A stretch of 48,630 nucleotides of DNA from Eubacteriales bacterium (GCA_028692105.1 JAQUYC010000011.1:1-48630); one strand, 5' to 3'. Counted from the stretch's first letter, positions 26,167 to 35,987 are shown. Numbers and translations: made by a program. The notes: generated by a model not told the origin, from the letters alone.

Positions 26167-26751
26167 GTGGTGACAGGAAACGAAAAAGATAATGAAACAA
26201 ATAGCATAACACGAGATCAGGCGTGGAAACTTCTTAATGAATATAATACGGATTCGTTCCAACTGAAACATGCTCTCATTATGGAAGGTGTAATGAGATA
26301 TTACGCGAAATCACTTGGATATAAAGATGAAGAAGAATTCTGGGGAATTGTCGGTTTACTGCACGATCTGGATTTCGGAATGTACCCCGATGAGCATTGC
26401 ATAAAACAGGAAGAGATCATGCGGGAGCGCGGGATCGATGAAAGAATCATCCGTGCTGCTGTTAGTCACGGTTATGGAATCACCGTAGATGTAAAGCCGG
26501 AGCATGAAATGGAGAAGGTGTTATTCGCAGCTGATGAATTGACGGGTTTGATAGGTGCAGTGGCATTGATGCGGCCATCGAAAAGCATTTCCGATCTTGA
26601 GCTGAAATCTGTAAAAAAGAAATTTAAAACATTAAATTTTGCAGCAGGCTGCTCCAGGGACGTCATTATGCAGGGCGCAGAAATGTTGGGTTGGGAGCTT
26701 GATGACCTGATCGAAAAAACAATCCTTGCAATGAGGACCTGCGAGCAATAA
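26167..26751 (+). CDS. HD-domain phosphohydrolase of unknown substrate
   Basis: 194 aa. The start is GTG (two adjacent GTGs at 26167 and 26170) 8 bp after TAGGAGGT. HD superfamily pattern: His in LKHALIMEGVMRYYA, the metal pair in GLLHDLDFGMYPDEHC, His in AVSHGYG and Asp in FAADELTGLI. The family is common in Clostridia and usually annotated only as HD-domain hydrolase; substrates are unknown. It has its own promoter and terminator, so it is a single-gene unit. Confidence 0.8.
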   Translation: MVTGNEKDNETNSITRDQAWKLLNEYNTDSFQLKHALIMEGVMRYYAKSLGYKDEEEFWGIVGLLHDLDFGMYPDEHCIKQEEIMRERGIDERIIRAAVSHGYGITVDVKPEHEMEKVLFAADELTGLIGAVALMRPSKSISDLELKSVKKKFKTLNFAAGCSRDVIMQGAEMLGWELDDLIEKTILAMRTCEQ

Positions 26752-26790
26752 TAAAGGCACCCACGGCGATGCAGGTGCTCACTCATTTTT
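26752..26790 (+). terminator. Terminator after the HD gene, related to the repeat element
   Basis: Hairpin GGCACC (26756-26761) / GGTGCT (26774-26779) around CACGGCGATGCA, followed by CACTCATTTTT. The arms match the ends of the 92-nt element that starts 23 bp downstream. Confidence 0.6.
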
Positions 26791-26801
26791 AATAACTAAA
26801 A

Positions 26802-26893
26802 GGCACCGCGACGATGTATTTCCGTAGGAACCGTCGGAGCCTCAGGTCAGCTGTAAGCGACCGTGTTCATAGGAAATACATACGGCAGGTGCC
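26802..26893 (+). repeat. 92-nt palindromic structured element, copy 2
   Basis: Cleanest copy. Outer stem GGCACC / GGTGCC, conserved internal loop GCGACG opposite ACGGCA, inner stem ATGTATTTCC (26814-26823) / GGAAATACAT (26872-26881), third stem GGAAC / GTTC, and apical GTCGGAGC (26833-26840) ... TAAGCGACCG (26854-26863), whose GTCG and CGAC pair. Flanked by ACTAAAA on the left. It lies between the convergent HD gene and larE. Confidence 0.85.
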
Positions 26894-26910
26894 CAACCAA
26901 TTATTAATAA

Positions 26911-26942
26911 ACTAAAAGCACCGCGCGATGATGCAGGTGCCT
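26911..26942 (-). terminator. Terminator after larE, miniature form of the repeat ends
   Basis: Read on the minus strand, GGCACC and GGTGC pair around TGCATCATCGCGC and are followed by TTTTAGTTT. It overlaps the larE stop region. The sequence combines both ends of the 92-nt element with the middle deleted. Confidence 0.6.
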
Positions 26943-27752
26943 TCATTTTATCGTTTCATTCATGCTCCCGGTTCGGTATCCGGCCAGATCTAAAGAAACA
27001 TATGTAAACCCGATTTCTTTGAAACGTGCATATATCAGATCCCGGTTTTCTTTTTCCATGATCTTCGAGAATTGCTCCTCGCCTATTTCTATTCTGGCAA
27101 GAGTTTCATGGTGACGGACTCTTATTTGATGAAAGCCCATATCCATAAGCAGCTGCTCCGCCTCGTCCACCATTCTCAGCTTTTCCGTCGTGATCTTCTG
27201 CCCATACGGAAACCTTGATGAAAGACAGGCAAAAGACTGCTTTGCCCAGGTAGGAAGACTAAGTTCTTTTGACAGCCTGCGGATTTCATTCTTAGTCAGT
27301 CCGGCATGTCTCAATGGGCTTTTGATATCCAGTTCCTCTATGGCGGCAAGGCCTGGCCGGTAATCTCCAAGATCATCAATATTGGAGCCTTCCACTACTT
27401 CCTTGATTCCATTTTTATAGGCAATATCTTTAATTTTGGAAAACAATTCATATTTACACAGATAACATCGATTAACGGGATTTTCACTAAACCCTTCAAT
27501 ACTTAGTTCTTCTGATTCTACTATCTCATGTATGATTCCATTTTTTTTGGTAAACGCAACGGCTTCTTTCAGTTCCCGTTCTGGGAAGCTGCAAGAACCT
27601 GCCGTCACGGCAATCGCCCTATCTCCCAAAACATCGTGAGCCACCTTCAGAAGAAATGTTGAATCAACCCCACTTGAAAAGGCTACGGCAACGCCTTCAA
27701 GGCTTCTTAGATATTTCTGCAATTCATAATATTTTTCTTGTGTATTCTTCAT
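26943..27752 (-). CDS. larE: Sulfur transferase LarE (nickel-pincer nucleotide synthesis)
   Basis: 269 aa, PP-loop ATPase (SSGVDST at 26-32). LarE adenylates pyridinium-3,5-biscarboxylate mononucleotide and inserts two sulfurs. Cys176 in ACLSSR lies at the residue number of the sacrificial cysteine of Lactiplantibacillus LarE. An additional RCYLCK pair (Cys96, Cys99) is present; three cysteines of this kind are reported for LarE proteins that carry a [4Fe-4S] cluster and act catalytically, so that mode is possible here. It lies 15 bp after coaC as the last gene of the operon that begins with larB and larC. The Lar target enzyme (LarA-type racemase) is not in the window. Confidence 0.94.
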   Translation of the reverse strand: MKNTQEKYYELQKYLRSLEGVAVAFSSGVDSTFLLKVAHDVLGDRAIAVTAGSCSFPERELKEAVAFTKKNGIIHEIVESEELSIEGFSENPVNRCYLCKYELFSKIKDIAYKNGIKEVVEGSNIDDLGDYRPGLAAIEELDIKSPLRHAGLTKNEIRRLSKELSLPTWAKQSFACLSSRFPYGQKITTEKLRMVDEAEQLLMDMGFHQIRVRHHETLARIEIGEEQFSKIMEKENRDLIYARFKEIGFTYVSLDLAGYRTGSMNETIK

Positions 27753-27767
27753 TAATATCCTTCTTTT

Positions 27768-28313
27768 TTACATGCCCTGCAAATACGTTTCTATTGTATT
27801 TATTATATCTTCCACATTTGCCATCGCACCTATCCCGACATCGCCGCATGCCAGGCGACTTTCACGAGATTCAATAAAACGGTACCCCAATGCGCTAAGG
27901 TCTTTTATATTTTTTTGCACAATAGGATTTATATACATCTTTGTATTCATGGCAGGGCAAATATATATCGGTGCATGATCCAATGCCATAATCACAGTCG
28001 AAACCATGTCGTCAGCAATACCGGCAGCTATTTTACCGATTATGTTGGCTGTAGCCGGTGCCACGATGCATACATCTGCCTTTTTACCCAAAGAGATATG
28101 CTCTACTTGAGGATCTATATCGTACAATTCAAACATCGCTGTATGCACCTTGTTCCCTGTAAGAGTCTGGAAGGTTAGCGGAGTGACAAATTCTTCTGCG
28201 CTGCGTGTCATGACAGTGTCCACGTTATAACCGGCCTTGGTCAGCCGGTTAGCCAGTTCTGCAGCTTTATATACAGCAATGCTTCCGGTTACACAAAGTA
28301 AAACGTTTTTCAT
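27768..28313 (-). CDS. coaC: Phosphopantothenoylcysteine decarboxylase (stand-alone CoaC)
   Basis: 181 aa flavoprotein of the HFCD fold. It decarboxylates 4'-phosphopantothenoylcysteine to phosphopantetheine in CoA synthesis. It starts VLLCVTGSIAVYKAAEL, with the active-site His in QVEHISLGKKAD, CIVAPATANIIGKIAAGIADD, PAMNTKMY and the conserved late Cys in RLACGDVG. It is separate from CoaB, as in streptococci and some Clostridia; most bacteria have a fused CoaBC. Its ATG overlaps the coaB stop by one base (TAATG). Confidence 0.95.
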   Translation of the reverse strand: MKNVLLCVTGSIAVYKAAELANRLTKAGYNVDTVMTRSAEEFVTPLTFQTLTGNKVHTAMFELYDIDPQVEHISLGKKADVCIVAPATANIIGKIAAGIADDMVSTVIMALDHAPIYICPAMNTKMYINPIVQKNIKDLSALGYRFIESRESRLACGDVGIGAMANVEDIINTIETYLQGM

Positions 28314-29035
28314 TACTTATTTTCCTCCTTTTTATGGAGCAGTCGCTCTGTATTTCTGACTATTTCTTCTGCAATCTGTATTTTAGTTGTAAATTTTTCA
28401 TACTCACCGTTTTGTGATATCAAATATCCTACATGGTTATCTCCGCTGATTTCACTCAAATCATTAGCTAAAACCATGTCGCAGTCATTTTTCTTTAATA
28501 GTTTATATCCCGTCTCTATCAGCTCATCCTTTGAGACATTACTGAGAAGCTTAAAGCCGACCAGTATTGTATCTTTCTGCAGTTTTTTGATTTCACCGAT
28601 CACTTTGGGCGTGCGCTTTAAAACTATAACAAGGTCATCTATCTCCGAACTTATTTTCCCATCAGCCGTTATCTTGTCCGACATATCTACACCGTTTTTT
28701 ATGGCTTCAATCGTTGTGACCTTTTTGACGGCATAATCACTGACAGCCATTGCATGGATCATCGCATCTATCTTTTTTGTTGTAAGAAGGTTCGTTAATG
28801 CATCAAGCAGCCCCTGTACTCCTAATACTCTCACAATCTCCACACGTTCATCAGAGGGAACGATTGTATTCCTGTCGCATAGATAATAAATTTTGCCTAC
28901 GTCAGCTGTTTCTGATTCAAGAAAGCATTTTGCGACAGCGAGGCCGAGCCTGCCTGAAGAAAAATTGGAGATCACCCTTACCTCATCAATTTTTTCTGAA
29001 GTGCCTCCGGCTGTTATAATTATATTTCTCACCAC
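28313..29035 (-). CDS. coaB: Phosphopantothenate-cysteine ligase (stand-alone CoaB)
   Basis: 240 aa. It ligates cysteine to phosphopantothenate using a nucleotide triphosphate. The start IIITAGGTSEKIDEVRVISN FSSGRLG region, HAMAVSDYAV near 95-104, ADGKISS and VGFKLL fit the short CoaB form that occurs next to a separate CoaC. The start is GTG and overlaps the dagK stop by 7 bp. The operon pairs it with coaC in the order ligase-decarboxylase. Confidence 0.94.
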   Translation of the reverse strand: MVRNIIITAGGTSEKIDEVRVISNFSSGRLGLAVAKCFLESETADVGKIYYLCDRNTIVPSDERVEIVRVLGVQGLLDALTNLLTTKKIDAMIHAMAVSDYAVKKVTTIEAIKNGVDMSDKITADGKISSEIDDLVIVLKRTPKVIGEIKKLQKDTILVGFKLLSNVSKDELIETGYKLLKKNDCDMVLANDLSEISGDNHVGYLISQNGEYEKFTTKIQIAEEIVRNTERLLHKKEENK

Positions 29036-29943
29036 TTTGCACCTTCCATGTTATCCATCAGTGTGTTTATTTTGAATTTCTTTGGTATCACCTGTATGTC
29101 CAGAGGAAATTCCACTCCCTTTTCTCCGTCCACATCCGTTCCAACCTTCTGATCCGAATCCACATAAAGCCTTTTCGTCTGAAAGAAAACAACATTTTTA
29201 TTCTCATAATGCTGACCAGTCAATACATTGATCAGAAGCGGGGCCATTTCGCGTATGGGCATCTCTTTAAACAGCAGAACATCCATCAGTCCGTCGTTGA
29301 CCTGAGCCTTTGGAGCGATTCTTTTAAAGCCTCCTGCTGAACGGCCGTTCATAACTAACATAAAATAGATTCTTTCCTCTGCGGTATATTCCTCACTGCG
29401 TATTCGCACCGGGATTGGTTTTAAATTTGGGATTTCAGCAACTCCCTTTAGATAATAGGAGATTATACCGAGTGTACTTTTGATATCAGGATCTGTCCTT
29501 TGGCTGACATCCACCAGGAATCCCATAGCGGCAACATTTATAAAGTATTTGCCGTTTACTCTGCCGATATCGGTATATGTGTAATGCTCATCCAAGGCTA
29601 TTTTTGTCATCTTGTCGGGATCATGCGGCAAATCAAAATAATATGCAAAATCATTTGCCGTGCCGAAAGGAAATATTGCAATAGGAAGATTGATCTTATG
29701 CTGCATCATCGAATTGATCAAGAAATTGATTGTTCCGTCTCCTCCCGCAACTATGATTTTTTTGTATTCAGTCTGATTCATATCTTTCAAGAATTCATTC
29801 AAATTCCCCTTGAGGTCGCCTCGGACTGGGACAATGTATAATTTTTTTCTTTGAAATTTGTCTATAATAGTATCAAGATGGTTTTTAAACATCCCATTCC
29901 CGGCATTTGGGTTATAAAATAATAGCACCTTATTCTTTTTCAT
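29029..29943 (-). CDS. dagK: Diacylglycerol kinase-family lipid kinase
   Basis: 304 aa of the YegS/DgkB family. The N-terminal catalytic part has YNPNAGNGMF, the GGDGT nucleotide-binding motif in VAGGDGTINFLIN (about 67-79) and FPFGTANDFAYY. It phosphorylates diacylglycerol or a related lipid, returning it to phosphatidic acid. The exact substrate and the symbol dagK are by family resemblance. It overlaps folC by 14 bp and coaB by 7 bp, so it is fully embedded in the operon. Confidence 0.85.
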   Translation of the reverse strand: MKKNKVLLFYNPNAGNGMFKNHLDTIIDKFQRKKLYIVPVRGDLKGNLNEFLKDMNQTEYKKIIVAGGDGTINFLINSMMQHKINLPIAIFPFGTANDFAYYFDLPHDPDKMTKIALDEHYTYTDIGRVNGKYFINVAAMGFLVDVSQRTDPDIKSTLGIISYYLKGVAEIPNLKPIPVRIRSEEYTAEERIYFMLVMNGRSAGGFKRIAPKAQVNDGLMDVLLFKEMPIREMAPLLINVLTGQHYENKNVVFFQTKRLYVDSDQKVGTDVDGEKGVEFPLDIQVIPKKFKINTLMDNMEGAKW

Positions 29944-31228
29944 TATTCAATATCACCCTTACCTCTCCAATCAGGTATAAAGAACCTGCAAATATAATCA
30001 CATCATAATCGGATAAACTTTTTACATGGCTGCAAGCGTCCTTGGGTTTTTTTATGGCAATCCCCTCCATACCTGCCGCTTGAATCTGTTTGCATAAATC
30101 AACAGCCGAAAGTTTTCTGGGGTTATTTGGCTCCGTTGCAACAAAGTCCTGCGTAATACTTCCAAACTTCGCCAGGAGCCTGTCGATCTTCTTGTCTGCC
30201 AGCATACCTATCACCATAAGGATACGACTGTCAGGAAAAAGTTCATGTGTTACGGTGGCTAAAGCATCTGCACCGGCTTCATTATGCGCCCCGTCAATAA
30301 TCATATATGGATCTCTTCTTAATAGCTCAAATCTGCCGGTCTGTCTGGCTCCGGCAAGACCATCGTATATCATTTGCTTATCAGTCTTGATAATGCCTTC
30401 CTTTTTCAGAATCTCAATCACTGTAAGTGCACAGATGGCATTTTCAATCTGATGCATTCCTAACATTGAGATTTTAACATTTTTGAACTCTGTTCCCTCT
30501 ACTTCTGTATCAAAAACATAGCCGTCAATTGTTTTTTTGTGCACCTGAAACGGCATGCTTTGAACATCGATGAGCTTGCTGCCTTTGTTATCTGCAATTC
30601 TCCTGATCGCTGCAGAGGCACTGCTGTCTATCACATTGCAGATCACAGTAATCCCCGGTTTAATGATTCCGGCCTTTTCAACAGCTATTTTTTCCAACGT
30701 GTCACCAAGATATTCCATGTGATCATAGGATATAGATGTTATGACTGCTGCAACGGGATTCCTTACGATATTTGTCGAATCCCCCGAACCTCCAAGACCT
30801 ACTTCCAGAACCAGAAAATCAATGTTTTGTTCTGAAAAATACAGGAAAGCAATCGCAGTGATCAGTTCGAACTCGGTCGGTGATTCCAGGCCATTCTCGA
30901 TCATGATATCCACCTTAACAAGAACCTGATTTGTATATCGAATCAGATCCTCTTGTGATATTTCACAACCGTTGCACTCAATCCTTTCCGTAAAACGTTC
31001 GATATACGGGGAGGTATATAACCCTGCCCTGTAGCCGTTTTTTTGAAGCACGGAATAAAGGTACCTGCATACTGAGCCCTTACCGTTAGTTCCACCCACA
31101 TGGATCACCTGCATGGTATCCTGAGGGTTGCCCAGATATTCCATCAATATGGACATCCGTTCAAGCCCAAGTCTGCTTCCGAATCTTTGAAAACTGTGAA
31201 TTCTGTCAAGGGTCTCATTATATGTCAT
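29930..31228 (-). CDS. folC: Folylpolyglutamate synthase / dihydrofolate synthase
   Basis: 432 aa, Mur ligase fold. The P-loop is HVGGTNGKGSVCRYL near residue 43; SYDHMEYLGDTLEKIAVEKAGI near 160-181 includes the carbamylated-Lys region, and DGAHNEAGADAL occurs near 305. It adds glutamates to folates and possibly to dihydropteroate. It lies 29 bp after valS, a very common Firmicute pairing. Confidence 0.96.
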   Translation of the reverse strand: MTYNETLDRIHSFQRFGSRLGLERMSILMEYLGNPQDTMQVIHVGGTNGKGSVCRYLYSVLQKNGYRAGLYTSPYIERFTERIECNGCEISQEDLIRYTNQVLVKVDIMIENGLESPTEFELITAIAFLYFSEQNIDFLVLEVGLGGSGDSTNIVRNPVAAVITSISYDHMEYLGDTLEKIAVEKAGIIKPGITVICNVIDSSASAAIRRIADNKGSKLIDVQSMPFQVHKKTIDGYVFDTEVEGTEFKNVKISMLGMHQIENAICALTVIEILKKEGIIKTDKQMIYDGLAGARQTGRFELLRRDPYMIIDGAHNEAGADALATVTHELFPDSRILMVIGMLADKKIDRLLAKFGSITQDFVATEPNNPRKLSAVDLCKQIQAAGMEGIAIKKPKDACSHVKSLSDYDVIIFAGSLYLIGEVRVILNNEKE

Positions 31229-31257
31229 ACTGTCTGTCCTTAAAATTAATAATATCC

Positions 31258-33954
31258 TTATATTTTTTTCTCAACCAATGCAAGACGTTCTGTAATCTTA
31301 GTCAGCATATCTTCGTATTTTGTAAGTTTATCTTTCTCCTCATTTATGACTTTTTCAGGAGCTTTACTTACAAACCCTTCATTGGACAATTTTTTCCTTA
31401 CCCTGTCCAATTCCGCTGTCAGCTTCGTCTTTTCCCTCTGCAGCCTCTCAAATTCTGCTTTATAATCCAGAAGATCATCAAGAGGAATATATATCTCAAC
31501 GTTACCGATCACAGAAGACATGGCTTCTTCAGGTGCGAATGCCTTCTCAGTTATAAAAGTTATTTCTGTTATGTTTGCAAGGCTCTTTATATATCTTTCA
31601 CAGCTTTTGATATCTTTTAGATCTTTACCGGAAGACAGAATAACTGCACTCAGTTTTCTTGACGGAGATGCTTCTGCCTCTGCACGGATATTACGAATGC
31701 TGCGGATAGCTTCCATCGCAAGTTCCAACTTTTTGACTTCTGCTTCATAGTTCATAGAGATGTCATAAATCGGCCAGCTTTCTTTGATAAGAAACCCTTC
31801 CGGATTATCTGCCGAGACAGCCTTTTGAGGCAGAAAGCTCCATATTTCCTCCGTTATGAATGGCATAAAAGGATGAAGCAACTTGAGCATTTCCTTCAAT
31901 TCTCGGACCAGAACATATCTTGCTACTTTCTTGTCCTCTTCGTCTTCTCCGTACAGCCTGCCCTTTACCAGTTCAATGTACCAATCACAGTACTCGTTCC
32001 AGATCAACTCATATGCTTTCTGTGCGGCAAGAGATAGTTCAAATTTTTCCATGTTTGCGGTGACATCCTTAACAGCTTCGTTCACCCTGCTGATAATCCA
32101 TTTATCCTCATCCTTCAGGGCGAGCTGACCGGTTCCCCTTGAATCATCAGCAATGGATTTGAATTCTTTGCCTTCATCCTGGAGATTCATTATTACAAAT
32201 CTGGAAGCATTCCAAAGCTTATTGGCAAAGTTTCTGCTGGATTCCAGCTTCTCTATCTGAAATCTCATATCATTTCCCGGCGTAATTCCTGTCATCAGCA
32301 TAAACCGCAGCGCATCTGCTCCATACTGATTGATTACTTCGAGGGGGTCAATACCGTTCCCCAGTGATTTGCTCATCTTTCGGCCTTCGGCATCTCTGAC
32401 AAGACCGTGAACATAAACATATTTATAAGGTACCTCTCCCATGAGCTCCAGGCTGGAAAATACCATTCTGACTACCCAAAAGAAAATTATATCATACCCT
32501 GTAACCAGCACATTCGTTGGGAAGAAATAATCAAGGTCCTTTGTCTTATCAGGCCAGCCTAATGTTGAAAACGGCCAAAGCGCAGAGCTGAACCAGGTAT
32601 CAAGCACATCTTCATCCTGTTTGAGGCTTGATCCGTGACACTTGCTGCATTCTTTCGGTGGTTCGGCAGAAACGATCATCTCGCCGCAATCCTGACAATA
32701 ATATGCCGGAATACGGTGTCCCCACCAAAGCTGTCTTGATATACACCAGTCTTTTATATTTTCGAGCCAGTGCAGATAGACCTTTTCGAATCGTTCCGGA
32801 ACGTGGATCAGATCCTTTGTCTTTGCGGCTTTGATGGCAGGTTGCGCCAGATCGTTCATTCTGACAAACCACTGGTCGGAAAGGATAGGTTCAATAACTG
32901 TATCGCAGCGATAACAGCCGCCGATAGGAATTATCTTGTCTTCTACTTTTTCCAGATATCCGGCTTCCTTAAGATCATTGACCCAGGCTTTCCTACATTC
33001 AAATCGATCCATGCCCTCATATTTTCCTGCCAGTTTGTTCATTGTGGCGTCGGCATTAATGCAGGAAGGGCTGTCTAACTTATGCCTCTCTCCTACCTCA
33101 AAGTCATTGGGATCGTGGGCAGGAGTTATCTTAACTGCTCCGGTTCCTTTTTCCGGGTCAGGATAAGAGTCTGCAATGACAGGAATCTCAGTACCCACCA
33201 AAGGAATCATTACCATCTTGCCGACCAAGTCTTTATATCTTTCGTCATCAGGGTGTACTGCAATTGCTACATCTCCAAACATTGTTTCCGGTCTGGAAGT
33301 AGCTACTGTTATGCCTTCGCTTCCATCAGCACCGGGATATCTGAAGTAATAGTATTTACCTGTCTTATCCTCATGCTCGACTTCTATGTCAGAAAGAGAC
33401 GTGCCACAGCTGGGGCACCAGTTAATAAGCCGGTTTCCTCTATATATCAGTCCTTTTTCATATAATCGGATAAAGGTTTCGATAACTGCCTTGCTGCAGC
33501 CTTCATCCATGGTAAACCGTTCCCTCTCCCAATCACAGGAGTTTCCTAATTTTCTTACCTGTTCTGTTATTTTGCCTCCATATACTCTTTTCCATTCCCA
33601 TGCTCTTCTAAGAAATTCTTCTCTTCCCAGCTCTTCCTTTGTAATTCCTTCTTCATTTCGGATCTTATCCGCCACCTTGACTTCTGTGGCAATGCTGGCA
33701 TGATCAGTTCCCGGAAGCCACAATGCACTAAAGCCCTGCATTCTCTTCCATCGTATCAGCACATCCTGCAGAGTCTGGTCAAGAGCATGTCCCATATGAA
33801 GCTGACCTGTAATGTTTGGCGGAGGCATGACTATGGTAAAAGGCTTTTTATCAGGGTCTATTTCTGCCCTGAAAGCTCCGCTTTTTTCCCACTCCTCGTA
33901 GATTCTATCCTCAAAATCCTTCGGACTATATGTTTTTGCCAAATTCTTTTCCAT
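31258..33954 (-). CDS. valS: Valyl-tRNA synthetase
   Basis: 898 aa class I synthetase charging tRNA-Val. The HIGH motif is [18 protein letters not shown] (about 42-59), the editing domain covers roughly 190-340, KMSKS appears in [11 protein letters not shown] near 525, and a C-terminal coiled coil (last ~70 residues) contains [20 protein letters not shown]. The ATG follows AGAGGAG and overlaps larC by 29 bp. No T-box leader exists here, unlike many Firmicute valS genes, so expression depends on the upstream operon. Confidence 0.98.
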   Translation of the reverse strand: MEKNLAKTYSPKDFEDRIYEEWEKSGAFRAEIDPDKKPFTIVMPPPNITGQLHMGHALDQTLQDVLIRWKRMQGFSALWLPGTDHASIATEVKVADKIRNEEGITKEELGREEFLRRAWEWKRVYGGKITEQVRKLGNSCDWERERFTMDEGCSKAVIETFIRLYEKGLIYRGNRLINWCPSCGTSLSDIEVEHEDKTGKYYYFRYPGADGSEGITVATSRPETMFGDVAIAVHPDDERYKDLVGKMVMIPLVGTEIPVIADSYPDPEKGTGAVKITPAHDPNDFEVGERHKLDSPSCINADATMNKLAGKYEGMDRFECRKAWVNDLKEAGYLEKVEDKIIPIGGCYRCDTVIEPILSDQWFVRMNDLAQPAIKAAKTKDLIHVPERFEKVYLHWLENIKDWCISRQLWWGHRIPAYYCQDCGEMIVSAEPPKECSKCHGSSLKQDEDVLDTWFSSALWPFSTLGWPDKTKDLDYFFPTNVLVTGYDIIFFWVVRMVFSSLELMGEVPYKYVYVHGLVRDAEGRKMSKSLGNGIDPLEVINQYGADALRFMLMTGITPGNDMRFQIEKLESSRNFANKLWNASRFVIMNLQDEGKEFKSIADDSRGTGQLALKDEDKWIISRVNEAVKDVTANMEKFELSLAAQKAYELIWNEYCDWYIELVKGRLYGEDEEDKKVARYVLVRELKEMLKLLHPFMPFITEEIWSFLPQKAVSADNPEGFLIKESWPIYDISMNYEAEVKKLELAMEAIRSIRNIRAEAEASPSRKLSAVILSSGKDLKDIKSCERYIKSLANITEITFITEKAFAPEEAMSSVIGNVEIYIPLDDLLDYKAEFERLQREKTKLTAELDRVRKKLSNEGFVSKAPEKVINEEKDKLTKYEDMLTKITERLALVEKKI

Positions 33955-35227
33955 AATGACTCCTCTTTACGATTTCATAAACTTCATTGATTGAAAGATT
34001 GTTTTCTTCTGCCAATCTTGCGCAGTCTTCATATTCCGGCTGTATTCTCAAATGTCCCCGGACTGAAACCTCTTTGACCCTTGCTTCTCCCAGTTCTGTT
34101 TTTACTATGCTTATCTCTCTTTTTAACGCAATCCGCTCCGTTTCGCGGATTCGGATACCGATAGTGGATGTTTCCATAAATATAATGTCGGAAAGCTTTT
34201 CAGCATCATTTCTCTTGCATAATACTGACAGCATGCAGGCAGGGCGGTTTTTTTTCATCTGAACAGGTGTAAACCATGAATCCAACGCGCCAGCCTTCAT
34301 CAGCCTTTCCATAGCATATCCCATCATTTCCCCTGTGGTATTATCAATATTAGTTTCAAGCAGAGTTACCGTTTCTCTGATATTTCCATTGTCAGTTACA
34401 ATAGATGTATCAATCTCTTGCTCCTCTGAAGATCCCAGTATTACACGCAATGCATTAAGACTCCCTGTATCAGTTTTTCCAAAGCCATAGCCGACGCTTT
34501 CCACCATCATTTTTGGTACTCGACCGCAGCTTTCTGCGACTGTTTTTAATATTCCAAAGCCTGTGGGTGTGACCAGTTCTGCTTCTATATCCTCTGTCAC
34601 AATTGGTATCTCGCTGTTTTCAAGCATTTTTATCACGGCCGGCACCGGTACAGGAAGCTTCCCGTGTCTGCAATTGATAAAGCCATGCCCTTCGTGGACC
34701 GGAGAGCAAATGATCCTGTCAGCCTTAAGCATGTCAAGACAAATCGCTGTACCTGCTATATCCACGATGGAATCTATAGCTCCCACTTCATGAAAATGTA
34801 TTTCATCGATGAGCTTACCATGAACTGCCGCTTCCGCCCTGGCAATCTCCGTAAAAACCGCCATCGTCAGATCCTTTGCTCTCTGGCTTATGCCGCTTGA
34901 CCGGATGATATGGCTGATATCTGCAAGGTTTCTTTCTTTTTCATCATGCCTGTGAGTGTGACCATGTTCGTGAGAATGGCTTTCCTGATAACCCTCTATG
35001 TGATTTTCATGAACACAGTCTCCGCTTCCGTCGATCGTCACCTTTACATCGATTCCGTTTATGGAGTATTTGTTGATCTTATTGATCTTTATATCAAAGC
35101 CTTTAAGGCCAAGCTTATTCAGTTCTTTCATGACAGCATCAGAATCAAGGCCAATATCGATCAGAGCCCCGAGACACATGTCTCCGCTGATTCCCGAGAA
35201 ACAGTCAAAGTATAAGATTTTTTCCAT
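33926..35227 (-). CDS. larC: Nickel insertase LarC (CTP-dependent, nickel-pincer nucleotide synthesis)
   Basis: 433 aa in one continuous frame; in Lactiplantibacillus the gene is split into larC1/larC2 joined by programmed frameshifting, which is not needed here. It begins [20 protein letters not shown], characteristic of the family. A His-rich stretch at about residues 73-95 ([13 protein letters not shown]) is a likely nickel-binding region. The C-terminal half has [17 protein letters not shown]. LarC inserts nickel into the dithio-pincer nucleotide. The start at 35227 follows AAGGATGG; it lies 10 bp after larB. Confidence 0.95.
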   Translation of the reverse strand: MEKILYFDCFSGISGDMCLGALIDIGLDSDAVMKELNKLGLKGFDIKINKINKYSINGIDVKVTIDGSGDCVHENHIEGYQESHSHEHGHTHRHDEKERNLADISHIIRSSGISQRAKDLTMAVFTEIARAEAAVHGKLIDEIHFHEVGAIDSIVDIAGTAICLDMLKADRIICSPVHEGHGFINCRHGKLPVPVPAVIKMLENSEIPIVTEDIEAELVTPTGFGILKTVAESCGRVPKMMVESVGYGFGKTDTGSLNALRVILGSSEEQEIDTSIVTDNGNIRETVTLLETNIDNTTGEMMGYAMERLMKAGALDSWFTPVQMKKNRPACMLSVLCKRNDAEKLSDIIFMETSTIGIRIRETERIALKREISIVKTELGEARVKEVSVRGHLRIQPEYEDCARLAEENNLSINEVYEIVKRSHYGKEFGKNI

Positions 35228-35237
35228 TTTTCCATCC

Positions 35238-35987
35238 TTATAATTGATTGATTCTGGAAGCAAGACTGGCTGCACCAAAACCATTATCGATATTCACTAC
35301 AGCTACACCCGCTGAGCAGCTGTTCAACATCGCAAGCAATGCTGCTATGCCCCCAAAACTGGCTCCGTAACCTACGCTTGTCGGGACTGCGATCACCGGC
35401 TTACTAACAAGTCCTCCGACTACGCTGGCCAAGGCTCCCTCCATGCCTGCAACAACTATGACTACGTTCGCAGCCTGAAGCCTGTCCAATTTACTTAATA
35501 ATCGATGAATACCTGCCACTCCGACGTCATAAATCCTATCTACCGGATTTCCCAGGGCCTCTGCAGTTATAGCCGCTTCCTCTGCAGCAGGAATATCGGA
35601 GGTTCCTGCAGTTACAACAGCTATAATATTTTCCGTAAGGATTTCCTTTTTATGCTTTATTACTGAGATCATTCTTGCTTCGGGGTAATAAACTGCTTCC
35701 GGAACGATGTCCTTCACCTTCTGAAAAACTTCTGCCGATGCACGGGTTCCTAATATATTTGAATTTTTCTCCCTCATCTTATCCATTATGACAGCTACCT
35801 GCTCAGGTGTTTTTCCTTCGCAGTAAACTGTTTCGGCTTGTCCAACCCTGATATTTCGATGCTGGTCAATGTTTGCAAAGCCAAGATCCTGAAAGGGCAG
35901 ATCTTTCAATTGTTCCATGGCTTCTCGAACATCCATGGTACCGCATGAAACCTGATTCAGGATATTTTGTAAATAGGATTGATCCAT
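35238..35987 (-). CDS. larB: LarB carboxylase/hydrolase (nickel-pincer nucleotide synthesis)
   Basis: 249 aa. LarB carboxylates the pyridinium ring of nicotinic acid adenine dinucleotide and hydrolyses the phosphoanhydride, giving pyridinium-3,5-biscarboxylate mononucleotide. The C-terminal PurE-like part has VTAGTSDIPAAEEAAITAE, YDVGVAGIHRL, VVAGMEGALASVVGGL and PTSVGYGASFGGIAALL. The ATG follows TGGGGTGA. It is the promoter-proximal gene of the eight-gene operon. Confidence 0.96.
   Translation of the reverse strand: MDQSYLQNILNQVSCGTMDVREAMEQLKDLPFQDLGFANIDQHRNIRVGQAETVYCEGKTPEQVAVIMDKMREKNSNILGTRASAEVFQKVKDIVPEAVYYPEARMISVIKHKKEILTENIIAVVTAGTSDIPAAEEAAITAEALGNPVDRIYDVGVAGIHRLLSKLDRLQAANVVIVVAGMEGALASVVGGLVSKPVIAVPTSVGYGASFGGIAALLAMLNSCSAGVAVVNIDNGFGAASLASRINQL

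Noticed and set aside
33926-35227. Programmed frameshift in larC, as known in Lactiplantibacillus
   Set aside because: The frame is continuous over the whole 433 codons, so no recoding is needed.
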